This document shows, one piece after another, positions 50,601 to 58,603 of a DNA stretch of 64,000 nucleotides. Below the pieces are notes generated by a model. The model had not been told where the DNA came from and ran no database searches. It saw only the letters and a list, made by a program, of their open reading frames with translations. The first letter of the stretch is position 1; every line of letters begins with the position of its first letter. The DNA lies in assembly GCF_021049305.1 (NCBI RefSeq), contig NZ_CP088081.1, positions 3,720,001 to 3,784,000 on the forward strand, given 5' to 3'. The DNA is from Ideonella dechloratans (GTDB taxonomy: Bacteria; Pseudomonadota; Gammaproteobacteria; Burkholderiales; Burkholderiaceae_C). Position numbers and translations under genes: made by a program.

Positions 50601-51851
50601 TCAGCGCGCGGCGACCGATTTCGGGGCCGCCTTGGGCAGCACGTAGCCGTCGCTCAGCGTCTTCAGAAAGGCCACGATGTCCTGCACCTCGGCCTCGCTC
50701 AGGCGAGGCTTGTCGCCCGGCTTCTGCCCGAAGGGCGCGTCCCGGTTCAGGTTCCCGACATAGGCGGCGGGCAGGTCGTCGGGCACGCGCTGCGGCCGGC
50801 CGTGCGCATCGCGGTAGAGCTTCTGCGGCTGGGTGTCGCGCAGGGTGTAGAAGCGCACCGCCTCGTCGAGCCGGTGGTAGACGCCGTTGTGGAAGAAGGC
50901 CTGGCGGGTGGCCACGTTGCGCAGCGAGGGCGTCTTGAACAGGCCGCAGTACTCGGGATGGTCCTTCAGGTCGGTGCGCAGCGGGCCGCACAGGCCCAGG
51001 TCGAAGAAGGCCGGGTCGGCATTGGCCGGCAGGCTGCGGTTGCGCGGCACGCCCAGGGCGATCAGGCCGTCGTCGGTGAAGCGCGGCCAGGTGCCCCGCT
51101 TGATGGCGCTGATGTGGCAGCTCGCGCAGTTGCCGCGGGCGGGATCGTTGAAGGCCTCGAAGCCGCGGTGCTCGGCCGGCGAGAGCTGCACCTGCCCGCG
51201 CAGGAAGGCGTCGTACTTGCTGCTGTAGGGCGAGAAGGTGGGCGGGTGCTGCTGGAAAACCTCCAGCGCCAGCAAGAGGCCCTTCCAGGCCAGTTCGGGC
51301 TGGGCCAGCACATGCGGGCCGAAGGCGGCCTGGAAGGGCGCCGCGCTGGACGAGCGGGCCAGGCGGGTGATCACCTCGGCCGGGTTGGCGTTGGCCATCT
51401 CGTTGGCCGCCAGCAGGGGCAGGGCCGCCTGGTCGTGCACGCTGGCGGCGCGGCCGTCCCAGGTGAAGCCGCCGGTGGGGCCGTTGTCGATGCTGTCGTC
51501 GCCCTCGCTCTCCTGGTAGTGCTCGGAGAAGCTGGGGGTGGCGGCCCGGTACATCAGCGAAGGCGGCGGGCGCAGACCCACCTGGTCCAGATGCGGGCCG
51601 CCCTTCTGGGCCGACAGGCCGTTGGGCGGGCCATAGGCATGGGCCGGGTCGTGGCAGCTGGCGCAGGCCATGCGGCCCGAGGCCGAGAGACTGCGGTCGA
51701 AGAACAACACCCGCCCCAGATCGGTCAGCGTGGCGGCATCGGGTTGGTGCTCGAAGCGGGTGCCGTAGAAGGAGGGCGCGGCCGCGGCGGACAGCAGCGT
51801 GGCGGCCAGCGCCAGCGGCCAGCGCCGCAGGAATCGGGACAGGGCAATCAC
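50601..51851 (-). CDS. Periplasmic dihaem cytochrome c peroxidase (MauG/CcpA family)
   Basis: After a signal peptide the 416-residue precursor holds two haem-c sites: CASCHDPAHAYG near residue 60 and CASCHISAIKRG near residue 240. The axial-ligand regions and the segment ALGVPRNRSLP are those of dihaem peroxidases, and LKTLSDGYVLP closes the family fold. It reduces hydrogen peroxide in the periplasm or, in MauG relatives, oxidises protein residues. The GTG at 51851 has AGG 6 bases before; an ATG 60 bases upstream is in frame. It is divergent from the phosphoesterase genes with 164 bp between them. Confidence 0.88.
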   Translation of the reverse strand: MIALSRFLRRWPLALAATLLSAAAAPSFYGTRFEHQPDAATLTDLGRVLFFDRSLSASGRMACASCHDPAHAYGPPNGLSAQKGGPHLDQVGLRPPPSLMYRAATPSFSEHYQESEGDDSIDNGPTGGFTWDGRAASVHDQAALPLLAANEMANANPAEVITRLARSSSAAPFQAAFGPHVLAQPELAWKGLLLALEVFQQHPPTFSPYSSKYDAFLRGQVQLSPAEHRGFEAFNDPARGNCASCHISAIKRGTWPRFTDDGLIALGVPRNRSLPANADPAFFDLGLCGPLRTDLKDHPEYCGLFKTPSLRNVATRQAFFHNGVYHRLDEAVRFYTLRDTQPQKLYRDAHGRPQRVPDDLPAAYVGNLNRDAPFGQKPGDKPRLSEAEVQDIVAFLKTLSDGYVLPKAAPKSVAAR

Positions 51852-52015
51852 GGGGAACCTGTGTGAGACAGCGGAAACCAGGTGACACGATAAGACCGCG
51901 AAGCTGTCCATCGGGTGACATCGGCGAGAGGCAGTACGGGGCGCTGGCCCATCACGGAACTGTCACGCGGGATGCCGAAGCTGCGCGGACGTTTCAACTT
52001 CTTTGCCCGCCCACC

Positions 52016-53695
52016 ATGATCGGAAACATCCGCACCCTGCGTGCCCTGACCGCCCCGGCCGTGCTGCTGGCCACCCTCGGCACCACCGGCTGCAACGGCA
52101 GCAGCCAGACCACCACCGAGGCCCTGCAGTCGGACATCCAGAACATCGTCGTCATCTACGCCGAGAACCGCTCCTTCGACAGCCTGTTCGGCCACTTCCC
52201 CGGCGCCAACGGCCTGTCGGCCGTGATGGACGCCAACGGCAAGCCCACCAGCGCCTACATCCCCCAGGTGGACCGCGACGGCAGCGCCCTGTCCACCCTG
52301 CCCCCGGTGTGGGGCGGCGTGACCGCCGGCGGCATCACCCCGGCCGTGACCCAGGCCCAGAGCACGGGCCTGGCCAACCAGCCCTTCAGCGTCGAGACCG
52401 CCTTCCAGACCTCGGCCAACGCCACGCTGGACCTGTCCACCGTCACCCGCGACATGTACCACCGGTTCTTCGAGAACCAGATGCAGATCAACGGCGGCAA
52501 GAACGACCAGTTCGTCGCCTGGGCCGACTCCGGCGCCATGGTGATGGGCCAGTTCGACAGCAGCAGCTCGGCCCTCTACAAGCTGGCCCAGCAGTACACC
52601 CTGGCCGACAACTTCTTCCAGGGCGCCTTCGGCGGTTCCTTCCTGAACCACCAGTACCTGATCTGCGCCTGCGCGCCCGAGTACCCCAACGCCGACACCG
52701 CCGCCGCCGCCCCCAGCATCGCCGTGCTGGACAAGGACAGCAGTGGCAACTACACCCACAACCTGAGCGTGGCCAGCGGCAGCCCGGCCTCGGCCATGGA
52801 CGGCAAGCCCGTCTTCGTCAAGAGCGGCAACATCACGCCGGCCAACTACTTCGGCGACAACAAGTTCTACGCCGTCAACACCATGCAGCCGCCCTACCAG
52901 CCCAGCGGCAATGCGCCGGTGGACGTGAGCGGTACCGACAGCCTCTACGCCAACGCCACCAAGAGCACCACCCTGCCGGCCCAGACGGCCACCAACATCG
53001 GTGACCTGCTGACCGCCAAGGGCGTGAGCTGGAAGTGGTACGCCGGCGCCTGGAACGCCGCCACCACCGACGGCACCCAGGACCCGGCCAGCACCCGCTC
53101 GGTGATCTATGCCGGCAACAGCTACGGCGTGGCCACCACCGCCAACCTGGACTTCCAGCCCCACCACCAGCCCTTCAACTACTACGCCGAGTTCGACCCG
53201 GTCACCCACGCCACCGAGCGCGCCAACCACCTGCAGGACTACACCAACCTGGTGGCCGACGCCGCCGCCGGCACCCTGCCCGCCGTGTCCTTCTACAAGC
53301 CCGAAGGCCTGTACAACCAGCACCCGGGCTATGCCAACGTGACGGACGCCGACCAGAAGATCGCCGACCTGGTGGCCAAGCTGCAGGCCAGCCCGCAGTG
53401 GAAGCACATGATGATCGTCATCACCTACGACGAGAACGGCGGCCAGTGGGACCACGTGGCGCCGCCCGCCGCCGACAAGATGGGCCCGGGCACCCGCATC
53501 CCGGCCCTCATCATCTCGCCCTACGCCAAGAAGGGCACGGTGGACCACACCCAGTACGACACCGCCTCGGTGCTGCGCCTGATCACCCGCCGCTTCGGCC
53601 TGCCCACCCTGCCGGGCCTGACCACCCGCGACGAGGCCCTGAAGGCCAATGGCGGCCAGCCCATGGGCGACCTGACCAACGCGCTGAACCTGTGA
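52016..53695 (+). CDS. AcpA-type phosphoesterase (acid phosphatase/phospholipase C family), possible lipoprotein
   Basis: The 559-residue protein carries VVIYAENRSFDSLFGHFPGA near the start (Glu-Asn metal/substrate residues), AWADSGAMVMGQF (the Ser nucleophile in ADSGA) and TYDENGGQWDHVAPP (Asp-Glu). All expected active-site residues are present. The leader VLLATLGTTGCNG has a Cys in a poor lipobox, so this copy may be membrane-attached. The family cleaves phosphomonoesters or phospholipids outside the cytoplasm. ATG at 52016 is the first sensible start. An almost collinear copy follows. Confidence 0.9.
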   Translation: MIGNIRTLRALTAPAVLLATLGTTGCNGSSQTTTEALQSDIQNIVVIYAENRSFDSLFGHFPGANGLSAVMDANGKPTSAYIPQVDRDGSALSTLPPVWGGVTAGGITPAVTQAQSTGLANQPFSVETAFQTSANATLDLSTVTRDMYHRFFENQMQINGGKNDQFVAWADSGAMVMGQFDSSSSALYKLAQQYTLADNFFQGAFGGSFLNHQYLICACAPEYPNADTAAAAPSIAVLDKDSSGNYTHNLSVASGSPASAMDGKPVFVKSGNITPANYFGDNKFYAVNTMQPPYQPSGNAPVDVSGTDSLYANATKSTTLPAQTATNIGDLLTAKGVSWKWYAGAWNAATTDGTQDPASTRSVIYAGNSYGVATTANLDFQPHHQPFNYYAEFDPVTHATERANHLQDYTNLVADAAAGTLPAVSFYKPEGLYNQHPGYANVTDADQKIADLVAKLQASPQWKHMMIVITYDENGGQWDHVAPPAADKMGPGTRIPALIISPYAKKGTVDHTQYDTASVLRLITRRFGLPTLPGLTTRDEALKANGGQPMGDLTNALNL

Positions 53696-53715
53696 TGGCC
53701 TTGTGAGGATCGCCG

Positions 53716-53732
53716 GACGCCCCCGGGGCGTC
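53716..53732 (+). terminator. Hairpin between the two phosphoesterase genes
   Basis: GACGCCCC (53716-53723) and GGGGCGTC (53725-53732) form a perfect 8-bp stem, with further weaker pairs outside. A second hairpin follows (GCGGCGCGGC, 53746-53755, with GCCGCGCCGC, 53773-53782). Neither is followed by a T-run. Confidence 0.4.
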
Positions 53733-53828
53733 TGGTGTCAAATCCGCGGCGCGGCGCCTCCGGCAACGGGGGGCCGCGCCGCGTCCATTTCAGTGTGCAA
53801 AAGGGCGCGTCCATCTGGGAGCCCCGCC

Positions 53829-55508
53829 ATGAAGACCCCGACCCTGTTCCTGCTGCGCAGTGCCCTGGCCCTGGCGGCCCTGCATGCCCTGTCGGCCCAG
53901 GCCGCCCCGGCCGCCCCGGCCACCGCGCCCGATGCGCTGACCACCGCGCTGCGCGCCAAGGTGCAGAACATCGTCGTCATCTACGCCGAGAACCGCGCCT
54001 TCGACAACCTCTACGGCCGCTTTCCCGGCGCGGACGGTCTGGCCACGGTGCTGGATGCCCAAGGCCGCCCCACCGCCGCCTACGCCCCCCAGCACGACCG
54101 CGACGGCAGCCTGCTGGCCCAGTTGCCGCCCACCTGGGGCGGGGTGACCATGCCCGGCGTGCTGCCGGCGGTGACCCAGGCCCAGAGCGCCGGCCTGCCC
54201 AACCGGCCCTTCGACATCGGCCAGGCCTTCGGCACCCGGCTGGGCACGGACACCGTCACCCGCGACCTGTACCACCGCTTCTTCGAGAACCAGATGCAGA
54301 TCAACGGCGGCCGCAACGACGGCTTCGTGGCCTGGGGCGACAGCGGCGGCCTGGTGATGGGCCACTTCGACACCGGCGAGACCGCCATGACGGCGCTGGC
54401 GCGCGAGTACGTGCTGGCCGACCACTTCTTCCAGGGCGCCTTCGGCGGCTCCTTCCTGAACCACCAGTACCTGATCTGCGCCTGCGCGCCCGAGTACCCG
54501 AACGCGGACACCGCGCCGGCCAAGCCCAGCATCGCCGAGCTGGAACGCGACGCGCAGGGCGCCTACCTGCCCCGCCTGGCCGTGTCGGCCAAGAGCCCGG
54601 CCTCGGCCATGGACGGTCGGCCCATCTTCGTCCACTCCGGCAACCTGACACCGAAGAACTACTTCGGCGACGGCACCTTCCGCGCCGTCAACACCATGCA
54701 GCCGGCCTGGCAGCCCAGCGGCAACCCGCCGGCCGATGCCGCCAAGGCGCCGATGGTGGCCAACCCGGCCAAGCCCACCACGCTGCCACCGCAGACCACC
54801 CCCACCATCGGCGACCTGCTCAGCGCCAAGGGCATCGGCTGGGCCTGGTACGCCGGGGCCTGGGCCGAGGCGGTGGCCGACGGCCAGCAGCCTGCCGGCA
54901 CGCCGCGCCGGGTGATCTACGCCAGTGAGCAGACGGGCGTGACCTCGCCCGCGGCGGTGGGCTTCCAGCCGCACCACCAGCCCTTCAACTACTACGCGGC
55001 GATGGACCCGCTGCGCCACCCCGAGGCCCGCGCCGCCCACCTGCAGGACGGCCGCGACCTGCTGCGCGCCGCGGCCGCGGGCAGCCTGCCGCCGGTGGCC
55101 TTCTACAAGCCCGAGGGCCTGTACAACCAGCACCCGGGCTATGCCAGCGTGGCCGATGGCGACCGCCAGATCGCCGCCCTGGTGCGCCGCCTGCAGGCCA
55201 GTCCGCAGTGGAAGCAGATGGTCATCGTGGTGACCTACGACGAGAACGGCGGCCAGTGGGACCACGTGGCGCCCCCGACCGGCGACAAGCTGGGCCCGGG
55301 CACCCGCATCCCGGCCATCGTCATCTCGCCCTTCGCGAAGAAGGGCACGGTGGACCCCACGCCTTACGACACCGGCTCGGTGCTGCGCCTGATCACCCGG
55401 CGCTTCGACCTGCCCACGCTGGCCGGGCTGCGCACCCGCGACGAGGCGCTGAAGGCGCATGGCCAGCCGGCCATGGGCGACCTGACCGCGGCGCTGACGC
55501 TGGACTGA
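53829..55508 (+). CDS. AcpA-type phosphoesterase, second tandem copy, secreted
   Basis: Also exactly 559 residues, this copy is collinear with the upstream one: VVIYAENRAFDNLYGRFPGA, AWGDSGGLVMGHF (Ser nucleophile) and TYDENGGQWDHVAPP. The cleavable signal peptide ends in ALSAQAAP, so unlike the first copy there is no Cys anchor. The Ser of ENRSFD is Ala here, outside the catalytic set. The pair clearly arose by duplication, then diverged in leader and surface loops. The start at 53829 gives equal mature lengths. Confidence 0.9.
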   Translation: MKTPTLFLLRSALALAALHALSAQAAPAAPATAPDALTTALRAKVQNIVVIYAENRAFDNLYGRFPGADGLATVLDAQGRPTAAYAPQHDRDGSLLAQLPPTWGGVTMPGVLPAVTQAQSAGLPNRPFDIGQAFGTRLGTDTVTRDLYHRFFENQMQINGGRNDGFVAWGDSGGLVMGHFDTGETAMTALAREYVLADHFFQGAFGGSFLNHQYLICACAPEYPNADTAPAKPSIAELERDAQGAYLPRLAVSAKSPASAMDGRPIFVHSGNLTPKNYFGDGTFRAVNTMQPAWQPSGNPPADAAKAPMVANPAKPTTLPPQTTPTIGDLLSAKGIGWAWYAGAWAEAVADGQQPAGTPRRVIYASEQTGVTSPAAVGFQPHHQPFNYYAAMDPLRHPEARAAHLQDGRDLLRAAAAGSLPPVAFYKPEGLYNQHPGYASVADGDRQIAALVRRLQASPQWKQMVIVVTYDENGGQWDHVAPPTGDKLGPGTRIPAIVISPFAKKGTVDPTPYDTGSVLRLITRRFDLPTLAGLRTRDEALKAHGQPAMGDLTAALTLD

Positions 55509-55529
55509 GCCCCGGCCGGGGTCGGCGGA

Positions 55530-56267
55530 TCAGGCCACCCGAGCCATCCGCTCGGCCGCCAGCGCCAGCCAGCGGCCGTAGATGCGCGCGGCGGTGGCCT
55601 GGCTGTCGGCCAGCCAGCGCGCGGTGTCGGCCCGCATCGCGGCCTCGCCCTGCACGCCGGCATGGGCGCGCAGCGGGTGGCCGTCGGCCGGGGCCTCGGC
55701 GCACCAGCGGTCCAGCTTCTCGGCATCCACCTCGATGTGGAACTGCATGCCCAGGTGCGGCCCGAAGGCGAAGGCCTGGTGGGCGCAGGCGGCGTTGCGC
55801 GCCAGCAGGGTGGCCCCGGCCGGCAGCGCGAAGGTCTGGAAGTGCCACTGGTAGGCCGGCAGCGCGGCGCGCTCGCCCAGCCAGGCGGCGGCCAGCGGAT
55901 CGGCGGTGGTCTCGACGCGCGACCAGCCGATCTCGGGCACGGGGTTGTCGGTGGTGGGCGCGCCCAGGGCGCGCGCCAGCATCTGCCCGCCCAGGCAGTG
56001 GCCGACGATGGGCACGCCGCGGCCGATGGCGTCGCGCATCAGGGCCTCGGCGCGGCGCAGGAAGGGCAGCTCGTCGTTGACGCTCATGGTGCCGCCCAGC
56101 ATGGCGATGGCGTCCCAGTCGCGGGCCTCGGTGGGCACGGTGTGGCCCTCGGCCACCTGGCACAGCGTGAAGGCCTGGCTGCGCTGCTGCAGCCAGTGCG
56201 CCAGAAAGGCCGGGCCGTCGCTGGCCAGGGGTTGCAGGATCAGGACACGGGGCGCGGCAGACGGCAT
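55530..56267 (-). CDS. Class I glutamine amidotransferase-like protein
   Basis: The 245-residue protein has the triad of class I amidotransferases: Cys in VGHCLGGQMLARALG (about residue 91) and His-Glu in GMQFHIEVD (about residue 176). It is stand-alone, with no synthase domain, like the YfeJ/GuaA-N group that hydrolyses glutamine or acts on gamma-glutamyl compounds. MPSAAPRVLILQPLASDGPAF is the usual beta1 strand. It does not overlap its neighbours and no operon partner is obvious. Confidence 0.85.
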   Translation of the reverse strand: MPSAAPRVLILQPLASDGPAFLAHWLQQRSQAFTLCQVAEGHTVPTEARDWDAIAMLGGTMSVNDELPFLRRAEALMRDAIGRGVPIVGHCLGGQMLARALGAPTTDNPVPEIGWSRVETTADPLAAAWLGERAALPAYQWHFQTFALPAGATLLARNAACAHQAFAFGPHLGMQFHIEVDAEKLDRWCAEAPADGHPLRAHAGVQGEAAMRADTARWLADSQATAARIYGRWLALAAERMARVA

Positions 56268-56291
56268 GGGCGGCGGGAACAGGACGGGTCT

Positions 56292-56636
56292 TCAGTGCCC
56301 CGCACTGTAGCCGGCCGTGCGCACCGGCGCCTCGGGCACGAAGACCCACAGCAGCACGTAGAGCAGCAGGCCGGTGCCGCCGAACAGCACCAGCAGCACC
56401 GCGATCAGGCGCCAGATCCACGAGGCCAGGCCGGTGATCTCGGCCAGGCCCCCGCAGACGCCGCCCAGCCAGCGGTCCTCGCGGCTGCGGCGCAGGCCGT
56501 TGACGCTCTGGGCGAAGGCGTTGGCGGGCGGCTCGCCGCGCAGCAGCCGCGCCTTGGCACGGGCGAATTCATCGTCGGAGAGCTGGCCGCGGGCATGCAG
56601 CTCGGCCAGCTTGGCCAGTTCGTCGGCATCGGACAT
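56292..56636 (-). CDS. SHOCT-PspC domain membrane protein
   Basis: The 114-residue protein has an N-terminal SHOCT helix hairpin (LAKLAELHARGQLSDDEFARAKARLL), then a PspC-type domain: DRWLGGVCGGLAEITGLASWIWRLIAVLLVLFGGTGLLLYVLLWVFVP. The GGVCGGLAE motif is diagnostic. PspC responds to stress at the cytoplasmic membrane and in Enterobacteria regulates PspA. No pspA or pspF is close by, so this is an orphan member. The gene appears to be alone. Confidence 0.88.
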   Translation of the reverse strand: MSDADELAKLAELHARGQLSDDEFARAKARLLRGEPPANAFAQSVNGLRRSREDRWLGGVCGGLAEITGLASWIWRLIAVLLVLFGGTGLLLYVLLWVFVPEAPVRTAGYSAGH

Positions 56637-56777
56637 GGGGGTCTCCTGGGGAAGGCATCGATGGGCACAGTGTGAGGCGGTCGGCCGGCCCCGGCCATCC
56701 CCAGGCGACCAATGGGGTCACCGGCAGCATGGTCTGCCCATGGCCGCGACGAACCGCGGCGGGCCGCGGCCGCCGGA

Positions 56778-57965
56778 TCAGCCCGGGGTCCCGGTCAAGG
56801 CCCGCGCGGCCGCCTGCCGACACAGCGCCCCGTCGGCCAGGCCGTGGGCGGCATGGTCCTGGCAGGCATGCACCAGCTTGATCACATGGTCGTCGTCCTG
56901 GGCGCAGGCGGCCGCGCGCAGGGCCGGCCAGCCGGGCAGGGTGTCGGGCCGGGGCAGCGGGCGGAACGATGCCCGGTGCAGCGGCGCGGCCAGCCAGCCG
57001 GCCACCACCACCCGCCACAGCACGCTGGCATCGGTCTGCGGCGGCAGCCAGGGCAGCAGCACCCGCACCGCCCGCAGGCCGGTGACCAGGTGCAGCACGG
57101 TGAAATCGCCGCTCAGGGCATGGCCTTGCAGGGCCACGGGCACCAGCCGGGCCAGGGCCTCGCCCAGCGGCAGGGCCTGCGGCGCCCGGGCCAGCAGATG
57201 CTGGTAGAGCGGGCTGCGGCTGGCCTCGGCCATGCAGTGGCTGATCGACGGCGCCTCCAGCGCCAGGCGCCCGCCCGCGGCCTGCAGCGCCACGACCCAG
57301 TCGGCCCAAGGCTGGGGATCGGTGGCGGCCACCGCCGGCAGGGGGCGCCAGCGGCTGGCCCAGAAGGCCAAGGCCGAAGCCAGCTCGGCGTCATGGCCGG
57401 CCTGCAGCGCATGGGCCACGCGGATGGGGCCGTGCAGCGCAGCCGCGCCCAGGCCCGGCCAGAGCGCGGGCAGCACGCCCCGCACCCAGGGCCCGGTGCC
57501 ATGCAGGGCCAGGCCCTGGACCATGGCCTCGCGCAGCGGGCCATAGGCGTCGGCCAGCCCCCGCAGGCGCTGCCAGCCGGGCAGCACCTGCGGCGGCGCC
57601 GGGGGCGGCGGAGGCGCCCCCTCGGCCGCATCGGTCCCGTTGGTCCCGTTGCCCCCGTTGGCCGCACCCGCTCCCGCCAGACCCTGACGCATCAGGTACT
57701 GGTGGGCGAAGGCCTCCAGCCGGTCGGCATCGGCGCCCAGACGGGCCAGGGCATGCAGGGCCATGGGCAGGTGGTTGGTGTAGCCGCTGGGCAGCGCGGG
57801 GTCGAGGGTGGCGCAGCGGTCCAGCAGCGCCTGCAGGGCGGTGCGGGCCCGGGCCGCCGGGCGGCTCAGCGCCTCGGGCGGCAGCTGCGATGACGGCACC
57901 CGGGACGGCGGAAAGGGCAAGGCGGCAGAGGCCTGACGGGCCAGGGCGGAAAGGGCAGCGGGCAT
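56778..57965 (-). CDS. Questin oxidase-like (DUF4243) protein
   Basis: The 395-residue protein has the family's histidine blocks: GYTNHLPMALHALARLGADADRLEAFAHQYL near residue 60, HGPIRVAHAL near 178, DFTVLHLVTGLRAV and a C-terminal DDDHVIKLVHACQDH. Questin oxidase in fungi opens an anthraquinone ring in a Baeyer-Villiger-like reaction; bacterial relatives have unknown substrates. A Pro/Gly/Asn linker (about residues 98-120) is probably a loop. It is divergent from soxR, with a SoxR-like dyad in the 59-bp gap. The redox-active quinone theme makes regulation by SoxR plausible. Confidence 0.75.
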   Translation of the reverse strand: MPAALSALARQASAALPFPPSRVPSSQLPPEALSRPAARARTALQALLDRCATLDPALPSGYTNHLPMALHALARLGADADRLEAFAHQYLMRQGLAGAGAANGGNGTNGTDAAEGAPPPPPAPPQVLPGWQRLRGLADAYGPLREAMVQGLALHGTGPWVRGVLPALWPGLGAAALHGPIRVAHALQAGHDAELASALAFWASRWRPLPAVAATDPQPWADWVVALQAAGGRLALEAPSISHCMAEASRSPLYQHLLARAPQALPLGEALARLVPVALQGHALSGDFTVLHLVTGLRAVRVLLPWLPPQTDASVLWRVVVAGWLAAPLHRASFRPLPRPDTLPGWPALRAAACAQDDDHVIKLVHACQDHAAHGLADGALCRQAAARALTGTPG

Positions 57966-58007
57966 GGCGGGCTCATCGGCTAGGTGGGAAGATGGGCGCC
58001 ATCGTGC

Positions 58008-58023
58008 AAGTTAAAGTGAACTT
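58008..58023. promoter_or_regulatory. SoxR-like dyad in the gap between soxR and the questin-oxidase-like gene
   Basis: AAGTT (58008-58012) and AACTT (58019-58023) form an inverted repeat with a 6-base spacer. The AAGTT...AACTT core is that of the known SoxR site, which there is CAAGTTAACTTG with no spacer, so the match is partial. It lies directly before the soxR start. On the minus strand a TTGCAC (-35) with a -10 near 57980 could drive the questin-oxidase-like gene. Confidence 0.35.
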
Positions 58024-58024
58024 C

Positions 58025-58603
58025 ATGTCAAGCGTCATTTCGGACCCATCCCTGCCCGCCGAGCGGCCGCAGGCCACGCAGGTTCTGAGCATCGGCGAGC
58101 TGGCCCGGCGGGCCGGCCTGGCGCCCAGCGCGATCCGCTTCTACGAGCAGCAGGGCCTGATGGCCTCGCAGCGCAGCGCCTCGGGCCGGCGGCGCTACAC
58201 GCGGGCCGATCTGCGCCGGCTGGCCTTCATCCGCGCGGCCCAGACCCTGGGCCTGTCGCTGGAGGAGATCCGCGCCGCGCTGGCCAGCCTGCCCGAGGGC
58301 CGCACGCCCACCAAGGCCGACTGGGAGCGGCTGTCGCGCGGCTGGAAGGCGCTGCTGGACGACCGCATCGCGGCCATAACGCGGCTGCGCGACCGCCTGG
58401 GCAGCTGCATTGGCTGCGGCTGCCTGTCGCTGAAGACCTGCGCGCTGTACAACGCCGAGGACGCGGCCGCGGTGCGCGGCCCCGGCGCGCGCTACCTGCT
58501 GGGCGAGCCTCCGGCCACCCGGCCTCCGATGGAGGCCGCGCCGATCACGCCGCCCGCAGGCAATCGACGATCTGCAGCCGGGCGGCCCGCCAGGCGGGGA
58601 TGA
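58025..58603 (+). CDS. soxR: Redox-sensing transcriptional activator SoxR
   Basis: The 192-residue MerR-family protein has the HTH LSIGELARRAGLAPSAIRFYEQQGL, the dimerisation helix and the SoxR iron-sulfur cluster site CIGCGCLSLKTC, with Cys at 128, 131, 133 and 139 (C-x2-C-x-C-x5-C). This is the [2Fe-2S] site oxidised by redox-cycling compounds such as phenazines and quinones. The C-terminal tail after residue 165 is Pro/Arg-rich and overlaps the facing ABC permease gene by 59 bases, so it may not be important. There is no soxS, as in most non-enteric bacteria, where SoxR acts on its own targets. Confidence 0.93.
   Translation: MSSVISDPSLPAERPQATQVLSIGELARRAGLAPSAIRFYEQQGLMASQRSASGRRRYTRADLRRLAFIRAAQTLGLSLEEIRAALASLPEGRTPTKADWERLSRGWKALLDDRIAAITRLRDRLGSCIGCGCLSLKTCALYNAEDAAAVRGPGARYLLGEPPATRPPMEAAPITPPAGNRRSAAGRPARRG

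Noticed and set aside
51852..52015. Pho box upstream of the phosphoesterase genes
   Set aside because: Isolated CTGTC and TGTCAC blocks exist, but no two CTGTCA-like half-sites have the 11-base spacing needed. Phosphate control is not supported by the sequence.
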